The translations under genes were made by a program, and so were the position numbers. Source: Alphaproteobacteria bacterium (GTDB lineage Bacteria; Pseudomonadota; Alphaproteobacteria; Puniceispirillales; Puniceispirillaceae). Taken from it: a DNA stretch of 5,815 bases. The number at the start of each line of letters is the position of its first letter. Position 1 is the stretch's first letter. The notes under the pieces are model-generated. The model saw only the letters and a program-made list of their open reading frames with translations. It searched no databases and had not been told where the DNA came from. Location of the stretch: NCBI GenBank assembly GCA_011526395.1, contig WTHW01000223.1, positions 1 to 5,815 on the forward strand. The letters run 5' to 3'. Positions 1-5,815 of the stretch are shown here, in pieces.

Positions 1-2
1 AA

Positions 3-2243
3 TTGGCTTTGATGGGAAGCGCCAATGATGGCGCGGTGTCCAGTAAAATCGGGGCTTTACGCGGATATGTCGAAAACCCAGTGGTGCAAATCAGTTTTAA
101 CAACCTTAGCCTTGCTGATGCTATTAGATTTGTCAGCGCGACAGCCAATCTTCAGGTCTTAATGTCGAATGAAGTCGAAGATAGTGAACAGCGTGTCACG
201 CTCAATGTCGAAGCCGGCGTTTTGTCGATCATTGATGCTTTGCTCAATCAATACGAAATCTCCATTCTTTATGACCAAGACTTAGAAGTTGCTCAATTCT
301 ATACTGACACTGAATTTCAAACCCGTCTGGCGCGGGTGCGGCAAGCGGTTGAAGGCTATAACACCAATCTTTATGAAACCCGCGAGACCGCAAAATTAAA
401 GCAACAACGCGATTTGCTGAATGAGTTGATCGCTGTGGCCCGTGCTATTATTTATGATTATGAAACGGAACAGGCCGCCAGTTATTCCACCAGTGATGTG
501 GATCGTCTGATCACGTCAATCCCGCAAAATGATGATTTGTTCTCAAAGCCGTTATCCGAAAAGCGGGCGCTTGAAGCCCTTCAACGTGATAAAGAACGCC
601 TGGTCAGTATGATCAGCCTTGTGCAATCCCTGCTTTCAGGTGATGCCGAGGCCTTTATCAATGAAATTGATCTCTTGGATCGAAGCCCCGGCAGTGAAGT
701 CATCTCAACAACATTAAACGAATTGACCTTAACCCGTCTTAATCTTGCTGAAACGCTTGAAAAATATGATGCTGAAACTGATCGCGCCTTGGCGGACCGC
801 TTGGTTGAGCCTGTGGTGGTTGCCCAGAAAAAACAACCCAAAAAGAAATTGAAAAAACGCGGCTCTATTCGGTCTGTTCCAGGTTTTGCCAATCTAGCGG
901 TAGCAGACCCATGTGTTTATGAAGGCCGCGAAGTCTATACTGAAAAAATTGCTGTTTATGGCGGTGAAAATGCCGTGACCCGCATTCAGAACATCTTGGA
1001 CGGCTATTTTTCCGCCAATGCCAATTCGTTTTCCGTGTCTGAAGATGAAGAAAGCGAAGAAACTGAAAGTGACCAACCTGCAGGCGACGATACCGCCGCT
1101 GAAACAGAAGAACCACAAGAGGACGCCGCACAAAATGAGGGGCAAGATGAAGGCGCTGAAGGCACATCCGAAAGCAGCCTTGCCAATGTTGATGTCAGCG
1201 CTGGCGATCTGATTCCGGATGCGCCTAAACCTGTCGCAACCACCACTGATGATGAAGACAAAAGACCAGCAGGTTGCGGTGAAGACCCTGCCGCTGAATC
1301 CCCCAATTTTGTAGCCGCCTCCGATAATTCAGGCTTTGTCGTTACAGGCTTAATCAGCGATATTGAATTATTCGTCCGTCTTGTTGAAGAATTTGACCGC
1401 CCGCAACGTCAGGTTTTGGTTGAAGTCTTCATGATTAATGTGGTGAAAGATTTCAGCCGTAAACTTGATCTGTCCTTCCAGACGGATGCATTGGCAGGTA
1501 ACCTTGAAGACACTGATGGCTTTTTCCTGCGCCGTGATTTGACCGCCTTGAGCAATAATGTTACGTCCACCAACCCAGGCGGTTTCGTCTCTGGCTTAAT
1601 CTCACCAAATTTGCAAATCCAAGCCTTGGTTGATTTTATTGAAACTAATGATTTGGGGCGCACCATTTCAAGCCCGACCATTTTGGTGGAAGAAGGCAGT
1701 TCGGCTTATGTGACCCGCAAAAACACCAAACCTGTGACGAGAATCACCCAGCAAACCGTTTTGGATAGCAACAATAACAGTGTCAGTGTGCCTTCAAGCA
1801 CCACAGAAACAGAAGAAGTGTCGTTCCGTTTGGATGTTGGAAATGTCGCGATCAACCCCAATAATAATAACGTCAGCCTTGAGTTTACGTTAAAAGATCA
1901 ATCTTTCGAGACCACCTTGGCCAATGTTGACGCCAATACAGGCAAAATCGAAGATGAGATCAAAACCAATTTCGTCGCCGCCCCAGGAGATGTGATTGTC
2001 CTAGCAGGGCTGTTCAAGCAATCTGATTCAGCCGAAGCCACCGGCTTGCCCGGCACCACAACCACAGGTTTGCCTACAGCCTTCCTCTTGGGCGGTGAAG
2101 ATAGTGTTGGCAATAAAGTCGAAGAAATGATCATTCTGATGGCGCCAACGGTCATCGAACCTGAAATTGGCAAGCAATCCCCGAATTCAGCCTTATCACG
2201 CACCTTGGGCACACGCCCTGTTCAATTGAATGAGGGTGAGTGA
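3..2243 (+). CDS. Secretin subunit of a type IV pilus / type II secretion-like machine (5' partial)
   Basis: This is the outer-membrane channel subunit (PilQ/GspD/MshL superfamily), which forms a ring through which a pilus or substrate leaves the cell. Residues about 27-97 look like an STN/N0-type domain. Residues 104-270 are charged and helical, followed by a lysine-rich patch (276-285). A secretin N-domain seems split: its first half is at 313-337 and its second half at 434-468, ending in FDRPQRQVLVEV, with an acidic Glu/Asp/Gln linker between. Residues 469-719 are the channel domain, with LGRTISSPTILVEEG, PGDVIVLAGLFK, a modified GLPG...TGLP segment and EEMIILMAPTVIEP near the end. A tail of about 27 residues follows. 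No signal peptide is visible and the frame is open to the window edge, so the TTG at 3 and ATG at 12 are probably internal codons and the true start is upstream. The secretin call is firm; pilus versus secretion role is not decidable here. Confidence 0.93.
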   Translation: MALMGSANDGAVSSKIGALRGYVENPVVQISFNNLSLADAIRFVSATANLQVLMSNEVEDSEQRVTLNVEAGVLSIIDALLNQYEISILYDQDLEVAQFYTDTEFQTRLARVRQAVEGYNTNLYETRETAKLKQQRDLLNELIAVARAIIYDYETEQAASYSTSDVDRLITSIPQNDDLFSKPLSEKRALEALQRDKERLVSMISLVQSLLSGDAEAFINEIDLLDRSPGSEVISTTLNELTLTRLNLAETLEKYDAETDRALADRLVEPVVVAQKKQPKKKLKKRGSIRSVPGFANLAVADPCVYEGREVYTEKIAVYGGENAVTRIQNILDGYFSANANSFSVSEDEESEETESDQPAGDDTAAETEEPQEDAAQNEGQDEGAEGTSESSLANVDVSAGDLIPDAPKPVATTTDDEDKRPAGCGEDPAAESPNFVAASDNSGFVVTGLISDIELFVRLVEEFDRPQRQVLVEVFMINVVKDFSRKLDLSFQTDALAGNLEDTDGFFLRRDLTALSNNVTSTNPGGFVSGLISPNLQIQALVDFIETNDLGRTISSPTILVEEGSSAYVTRKNTKPVTRITQQTVLDSNNNSVSVPSSTTETEEVSFRLDVGNVAINPNNNNVSLEFTLKDQSFETTLANVDANTGKIEDEIKTNFVAAPGDVIVLAGLFKQSDSAEATGLPGTTTTGLPTAFLLGGEDSVGNKVEEMIILMAPTVIEPEIGKQSPNSALSRTLGTRPVQLNEGE

Positions 2244-2255
2244 TGCAACGCCATC

Positions 2256-2280
2256 AGAACAAAACAAAGTTTGTTGTTCT
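2256..2280. terminator. Weak AT-rich inverted repeat between convergent genes, possible terminator
   Basis: The arms AGAACAA and TTGTTCT pair over 7 bp, with a bulge and a few further A-T/C-G pairs inside. The repeat sits in the 35-base gap between the stop codons of the secretin gene (plus) and the minus-strand membrane gene, where a shared terminator would be expected. There is no GC-rich stem and no clean U-run after it on either strand, so the call rests mainly on position and symmetry. Confidence 0.25.
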
Positions 2281-2782
2281 AAATCAGTTGCTGCGCCTTG
2301 TCATAAAGTTTGCGGGTTTCTTCGACATAAACCTTGGCATCAATATGGCCGGCATCAAACAATTCTTTAAGCGCCAGCATATCACGTTCAATCTCAGTCA
2401 AAACAGCAACATTTTGGTCAAGAACAGGGGCTTCAGCAGAAACTTGTTTGGCCTTTTTATTCTTCCGCTTTTTGAAAATGGCAAAGCGCGGATCAGGGCC
2501 TTTAACAGAAGTCGCCTCAGACATCTGAGTGTTTTTCGTCTTTTTAGACTCGGTCGATTTGGCTGGCTTTTTGGACTTTTTAGCGTTTTTGCGCAGAAAT
2601 TTAAACAATGCCAAGAGCAAACCCAAAACCAGCAACAACAAAGAAATGCCGCCTGCAACCAGAATAATGATCAACGTATCTTCTCGGACACCTTTCAGAA
2701 CCAGCCAATCAAAAAAGATCGAAATCTGTTGGCTGATCATGTCATAAGGGCCCAAAAATATGGTCGTCAGAGAGTTGAGCAT
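2279..2782 (-). CDS. Single-pass membrane protein with lysine-rich linker and SHOCT-like C-terminal domain
   Basis: The product is 167 residues from the ATG at 2782; a TTG two codons upstream (2788) is the alternative start. An amphipathic N-terminal stretch leads to one strong transmembrane helix (about residues 35-62, with GGISLLLLVLGLLLALFKFL). A Lys/Ser/Thr-rich linker follows (about 64-112). The last 40 residues (TEIERDMLALKELFDAGHID, then a second helix ending LYDKAQQL) resemble SHOCT, a short C-terminal helical-hairpin domain that often ends membrane or surface proteins and may mediate oligomerisation. Basic residues after the helix suggest the C-terminal part is cytoplasmic. The strand is chosen because this reading gives a coherent membrane protein, whereas the overlapping plus-strand reading is rich in Phe, Gln and Asn without domain character. 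It lies convergent to the secretin gene and divergent from the PilMN-like gene. No good Shine-Dalgarno is visible. Its function, and any link to the pilus machine, are unknown. Confidence 0.82.
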   Translation of the reverse strand: MLNSLTTIFLGPYDMISQQISIFFDWLVLKGVREDTLIIILVAGGISLLLLVLGLLLALFKFLRKNAKKSKKPAKSTESKKTKNTQMSEATSVKGPDPRFAIFKKRKNKKAKQVSAEAPVLDQNVAVLTEIERDMLALKELFDAGHIDAKVYVEETRKLYDKAQQLI

Positions 2783-2885
2783 CTTCAAATCTTGTTCAAT
2801 TCGTCACGGTTATGGCTGGATCATACTTTAAATATACAAAATATAAATTATTGTTTCGTATCTTTGCGTCTAAGGCAACAGTGAT
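2783..2885. promoter_or_regulatory. Divergent AT-rich intergenic promoter region
   Basis: This gap separates the minus-strand membrane gene from the plus-strand PilMN-like gene, and the bases at about 2825-2860 are markedly AT-rich (TATACA, TATAAA). For the minus strand, a -10-like TATGAT (2825-2820) lies 16 bases from a poor -35-like TTTATA (2847-2842), which would give a leader of about 30 bases before the ATG at 2782. For the plus strand, TATACA (2833-2838) and TATAAA (2842-2847) are -10-like, but neither has a convincing -35 box. Because the membrane gene on the opposite strand separates them from the secretin gene, the PilMN/PilO pair probably needs a promoter here. The region assignment is inferred from gene layout; the exact boxes are weak. 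Confidence 0.45.
2872..2875 (+). promoter_or_regulatory. Ribosome binding site of the PilMN-like gene
   Basis: AAGG lies 10 bases before the ATG at 2886, which supports that ATG as the start. It is a short match at the long end of usual spacing. The PilM-like domain begins about 20 residues after this start, with a basic, amphipathic leader before it. Confidence 0.45.
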
Positions 2886-4502
2886 ATGGCAAATACTCTG
2901 GCGCAATTTGCAAAATTACTCAAGCCTATCGGTGGCAAACCCGATATGGTGGTGGCCATTAAGATCCACCCACGGGCGGTTTCACTGGTTGAACTGCGTT
3001 TTGCAGGCAATCGAATTGACGTCATCACCTTGCATAGTGTTGGCCTGCCCCGCATGGTCGACTTCAAAAATATCCAGCGCAGTCAGGATATGATCGCTGA
3101 TGCCATTCGTTCCGCTAAGTCTGAAGCCAATTTGACAGCTGTCGATGGCGCGATTTGCATCCCGGGGCAAATCATCCAGATGCGGATCGTCAATCTGCCT
3201 TATATGAGCAGCAAAGAATTGGCGAAAGAAGCCCGTGAAATTGAATTTTGGGTCGAAAATGAACCTGATTTGGGGAAACTGGAAAACCCCTTCATTCAAT
3301 ATCAAGTCTTGGTCAATTCTGAGAATGACGATTTGACCCGCGTTTTGCTTTGTTATGCTGAAGAAAACCAAATCCAGCCTTGGATGGATCTGGTGCTGGC
3401 ATCGCATTTAAACCCTGTGTTTATTGAACCTGAAGCCCTGTCTTTGGTGAATTTGCGTTACACCACCCTGCCCCTTGATGAACAACGCCAGAACCAAGTG
3501 ATTGTTCAAATCAGCAACGATACCTGCCAATGTATCGCTTTTGAAAAAGAAAAAGTGCATAGCATCAAACTTGAGATTAGTGAATTTGACCTTGTCTTGC
3601 TGGAACAAGCCGAAGAAGCAGGTGAATTGGATGGTGAGTTCTGGGATGAAGTCGCGGGCCGGGTCGCCAATGTCATCAAACAAGCCCTTCTCTATCTGCA
3701 AGAAGAACAAGATTATCAGCCCTTTACTCTTGTCTATCTGATATCGGAATATTCGCGGTGTAAAAATATCGTGCCTATTCTGGATAAACATCTGGATATG
3801 GCGCCCATTACCTTGTGGAATCCATTGGCCACCACAAGTTTCACCAAACCTGTTTTGGCTTATGCAGAAACCTATGAAAATCCCTCGGTTTTATCTGGGG
3901 CTGTTGGGGTTGGGTTGCAAAACCTAGGTACGTATGATGACCGAAAACGCACCATCATGTCGGTCAATATGTTGCCGCAACACAAATCTTTGCGCCGCAA
4001 CAGACAATTAAGTGTGCTGTCGTCTACATTGATCAGGATGTTTGCCGCATCTGTGTTGATCTTGGGTGTTTGGTCAATCGGTATTGTCCTGCCGCAATTT
4101 TTTGAAAGTCAGCGGATCAGCCGTGATTTTGAAAACCTCCGCAATGAAGCTGAAAGCATCAAACAACGGCTGGAAGGCGCGACCAATAGTTTGAAAGAAG
4201 CCAATCGCAATATTCAATTGATGAAAACCGTGCGGAACCCGTCAGGCAAAACATATCTTTTGGAAACCCTGCCTGATTTGATGCCTGAAGGCGCTGAATT
4301 ATCTTCCATCAATGTTGTTGAATCATCAAAGATTGAAATTAACGGCTACGCTAATAGTGATCGGGCGTTATATTTTTTCCAAAATGAACTTGATTTAAGT
4401 GGGTTGGTGAAAAACATCTCGGTGCAATCTGCTGATGATACCGACCCAGAAGATGGGTTGACGCCATTTATCCTCACCGGCGATTTGGGGATAACCGACT
4501 GA
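2886..4502 (+). CDS. PilM-PilN fusion (GspL-like) inner-membrane assembly protein
   Basis: This 538-residue protein joins two components usually encoded separately in type IV pilus operons. Residues 21-350 follow the PilM actin-like fold: the first strand segment with VSLVEL (32-37), VDGAICIPGQIIQMRIVNLP (86-105), the helix KELAKEAREIEFWVENE (110-126), and GAVGVGLQNLG (338-348) in place of PilM's AVGLALR-like ending. Residues 359-364 (SVNMLP) match the conserved INLLP-type start of PilN. A transmembrane helix (about 382-403), a coiled coil (about 405-445) and a ferredoxin-like periplasmic domain (about 455-530, LLETLPDLMPEGAELSSINV) follow. The order cytoplasmic actin fold, helix, coiled coil, ferredoxin fold is that of GspL in type II secretion. 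Such proteins link the cytoplasmic ATPase ring to the periplasmic alignment complex. The DxG-type nucleotide motifs appear degenerate, so ATP binding is doubtful. It overlaps the next gene by one base. Confidence 0.9.
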   Translation: MANTLAQFAKLLKPIGGKPDMVVAIKIHPRAVSLVELRFAGNRIDVITLHSVGLPRMVDFKNIQRSQDMIADAIRSAKSEANLTAVDGAICIPGQIIQMRIVNLPYMSSKELAKEAREIEFWVENEPDLGKLENPFIQYQVLVNSENDDLTRVLLCYAEENQIQPWMDLVLASHLNPVFIEPEALSLVNLRYTTLPLDEQRQNQVIVQISNDTCQCIAFEKEKVHSIKLEISEFDLVLLEQAEEAGELDGEFWDEVAGRVANVIKQALLYLQEEQDYQPFTLVYLISEYSRCKNIVPILDKHLDMAPITLWNPLATTSFTKPVLAYAETYENPSVLSGAVGVGLQNLGTYDDRKRTIMSVNMLPQHKSLRRNRQLSVLSSTLIRMFAASVLILGVWSIGIVLPQFFESQRISRDFENLRNEAESIKQRLEGATNSLKEANRNIQLMKTVRNPSGKTYLLETLPDLMPEGAELSSINVVESSKIEINGYANSDRALYFFQNELDLSGLVKNISVQSADDTDPEDGLTPFILTGDLGITD

Positions 4503-5767
4503 TGCGATTTTTTTCTAAAAAAACCAATGAAAATCAACCGAATCAGGCATCAAACCCGGCCGGGGATAGGCCTGTTTCATCCTCATCAAATGCTGAATTA
4601 TCAGCCTCTCTTTCGGCTGAAACATTGCGCCCTGAAGCCCAAGAAATTCTGGGCAACCTGAGCAAAAAGATCAAAGACCAAGGCATTATGCGAGTGGCCA
4701 GCCTTTCCGATGCGGTTCAGCCTGATAAGCCGATCAGCGACGGGATGCGCAATTTGCTCAATACAATGAGCGCAAAATTATTTCCCCATCGCCATCAAAC
4801 AGATGCAGCCTCCACTGATGCCAAAGCCTTGGTGGAAAATCTCAGGGAAAAGTTAACCCAAACTCCGCGAAAAGGGATTACCGCCCCAAGTGATGATCCC
4901 TCTGTTAATGGTCAAACGGTTGTCATGGATCAGGTTGATGGGGATCGCTCTCAAGAGAGTCAGGGCAAATCCCCCAGTCTGCAAGGGGAAACCAAACCTG
5001 AACACGCCTCGCCTGAGGCTTTGGCTAATCCGTTTTCACTGGTCAATATCAACCGCGGGGCGGCTTCGGGTAACGCTATTTCGACAGGCATGACTTCGGG
5101 TACCAGTGACAGTTCATCAAAACGGCGCATCAATTCCAGTACTAAAGTTGATGGTGAACGCACAACGGTTTCATATAAGAAAAAATTGCAGCAATTGCGG
5201 TTTTCCCGTAGGCGGTTTTTACGAGATTATAATGGCAGTCACATTCTGGCGGTTATTTTTGTTTTTTTCCTATTAATTGGATTTAATGGCGGCACAATTT
5301 TTGCCAATGTCAGTGTTCTAATCCCACAAACAAAAATCAACCAAGATGCGGGCAAACAAGCCGCAGCATTTCGCAATCAAATCGAACGCGATACGCCTAA
5401 ATTGTCTGGGCTTTTAAACCAACGGCAAGCCAATAATAAACGTGTGAATGAAGCCCTTGAGGCCTTCGCAACAACAACAGAAATTCGCAATGATTTCAGT
5501 GCCTTTATTAATGAACTTGATGAAGACCCACGGATTGAAATTTCCGAACAAACAATTGCATCTGAAACCAATGACTTGCCTAAAGTTGAAAACATCACCG
5601 TTTCCTTTAAGGCCAAAACCAACTTCTTGTTATGGCTGCAATTCCGCAACAAATTTATTCGGCGTATTGGTGAGATCAATGTCATTGAAGAAACTATTAT
5701 CGCTCCACCAAATGAGCCGACTGTGGATATCACGATCAAAATGTCTCGCCCTGGCCGATCAACTTAA
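4502..5767 (+). CDS. PilO/GspM-like inner-membrane assembly protein with long cytoplasmic tail
   Basis: The 421-residue product has the PilO layout in its second half. A basic stretch (about 226-241, RFSRRRFLRDY) is followed by one transmembrane helix (about 246-268), a coiled coil (about 278-325) and a small alpha/beta periplasmic domain (about 326-416; VENITVSFKAKTNFLLWLQF fits the strand-helix core of the ferredoxin-like fold). The basic residues before the helix place the N-terminus in the cytoplasm. PilO pairs with PilN in the periplasm to form the alignment complex, and its partner would be the PilMN-like protein encoded just upstream. The ATG shares one base with the preceding TGA (TGATG), indicating translational coupling, with GGGG at 4487-4490 as a possible ribosome binding site. 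The odd part is residues 1-225: polar, Ser/Asn/Gln-rich, with three short helical repeats, whereas PilO normally has only a short cytoplasmic N-terminus. Family assignment is by architecture and is less certain than for the neighbours. Confidence 0.82.
   Translation: MRFFSKKTNENQPNQASNPAGDRPVSSSSNAELSASLSAETLRPEAQEILGNLSKKIKDQGIMRVASLSDAVQPDKPISDGMRNLLNTMSAKLFPHRHQTDAASTDAKALVENLREKLTQTPRKGITAPSDDPSVNGQTVVMDQVDGDRSQESQGKSPSLQGETKPEHASPEALANPFSLVNINRGAASGNAISTGMTSGTSDSSSKRRINSSTKVDGERTTVSYKKKLQQLRFSRRRFLRDYNGSHILAVIFVFFLLIGFNGGTIFANVSVLIPQTKINQDAGKQAAAFRNQIERDTPKLSGLLNQRQANNKRVNEALEAFATTTEIRNDFSAFINELDEDPRIEISEQTIASETNDLPKVENITVSFKAKTNFLLWLQFRNKFIRRIGEINVIEETIIAPPNEPTVDITIKMSRPGRST
4628..4861 (+). 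repeat. Three degenerate short helical repeats in the PilO-like protein's cytoplasmic tail
   Basis: Within residues 43-120 of the PilO-like protein, three segments align without gaps: EILGNLSKKI (48-57), NLLNTMSAKL (84-93) and ALVENLREKL (109-118). Shared positions are two aliphatic residues, then Asn/Thr, Leu/Met, Ser/Arg, a Lys and a final aliphatic residue, as in a short amphipathic helix. The spacers between them are polar and differ in length (26 and 15 residues). The repeat is visible at the protein level only; the DNA copies have diverged. Confidence 0.5.
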
Positions 5768-5787
5768 AGGGCTAACCCATAGGTTTT

Positions 5788-5815
5788 ATGGAATTTTTCT
5801 TTATTAGGTTTCATT
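5788..5815 (+). CDS. Possible start of a downstream gene (3' partial)
   Basis: An ATG at 5788 opens a frame that stays open to the window edge (MEFFFIRFH). It begins 20 bases after the PilO-like stop, in the same direction, with AGG at 5781-5783 only four bases upstream and AAGG at 5767-5770 seventeen bases upstream. In pilus operons a PilP gene commonly follows PilO, but nine codons are far too few to assign anything, and the real next start could lie beyond the window. Confidence 0.2.

Noticed and set aside
581..1306. Several minus-strand frames of 83-103 codons and a 64-codon plus-strand frame inside the secretin gene
   Set aside because: They lie wholly within the well-supported secretin reading frame, have skewed composition (for example Ser/Ala runs opposite the acidic linker) and no recognisable domain.
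2240..2884. Plus-strand 214-residue frame as a real operon gene between secretin and PilMN
   Set aside because: Its protein lacks domain character and is rich in Phe, Gln, Asn and Arg, as expected from reading a Lys/Leu-rich gene backwards. The minus-strand frame gives a clear transmembrane helix and SHOCT-like end. Kept as a finding only for its exact fit.
2982..3791. Two minus-strand frames of 127 and 141 codons opposite the PilM-like domain
   Set aside because: They are opposite a protein with clear family features and show no domains or ribosome binding sites.
5377..5807. Frames on both strands overlapping the periplasmic part of the PilO-like protein
   Set aside because: The PilO-like frame explains the sequence through the stop at 5765-5767; the alternatives are out-of-frame shadows.
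1..5815. CRISPR arrays, tRNA or rRNA genes, insertion sequences and attachment sites
   Set aside because: No regularly spaced direct repeats, no tRNA-like cloverleaf or rRNA sequence, and no transposase or terminal inverted repeats were seen on either strand.

Overview
The window looks like chromosomal DNA from a Gram-negative bacterium. An outer-membrane secretin and two inner-membrane assembly proteins of the type IV pilus / type II secretion superfamily both require a double membrane. Codon use is similar across all genes and base composition is moderate (mid-40s % GC by eye, not counted), so nothing suggests recent transfer of one part. A proteobacterium is likely. Alphaproteobacteria is a guess I cannot prove from this stretch.

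Layout: (1) 3-2243, plus strand: a large secretin subunit whose beginning, including the signal peptide, lies upstream of the window. It has an STN-like N-terminal domain, a long helical insertion, a secretin N-domain interrupted by a strongly acidic linker, and the C-terminal channel domain. (2) 2279-2782, minus strand: a small membrane protein with one transmembrane helix, a lysine-rich linker and a C-terminal helical hairpin resembling the SHOCT domain. It converges on the secretin gene. (3) 2783-2885: a short AT-rich divergent promoter region. (4) 2886-4502, plus: a single protein joining a PilM-like actin-fold domain to a complete PilN-like domain, giving the overall architecture of GspL. 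(5) 4502-5767, plus: a PilO/GspM-like protein with an unusually long, low-complexity cytoplasmic tail. Its start codon overlaps the preceding stop, so the two genes are surely co-expressed. (6) 5768-5815: a short tail that may contain the start of the next gene.

Together the secretin (outer-membrane pore) and the PilMN-PilO pair (inner-membrane alignment platform linking the cytoplasmic ATPase to the periplasm) describe part of a pilus-like or type II secretion-like machine. No ATPase, pilin, platform protein (PilC/GspF) or PilP/GspC lies in the window, so I cannot decide between a pilus and a secretion system. The most unusual points are the PilM-PilN fusion in which all three nucleotide-binding motifs of the actin fold appear lost, the two large insertions in the secretin with a lone cysteine pair around one of them, the long repeat-bearing tail of the PilO-like protein, and the opposite-strand SHOCT-like membrane gene lodged between the machine's components.
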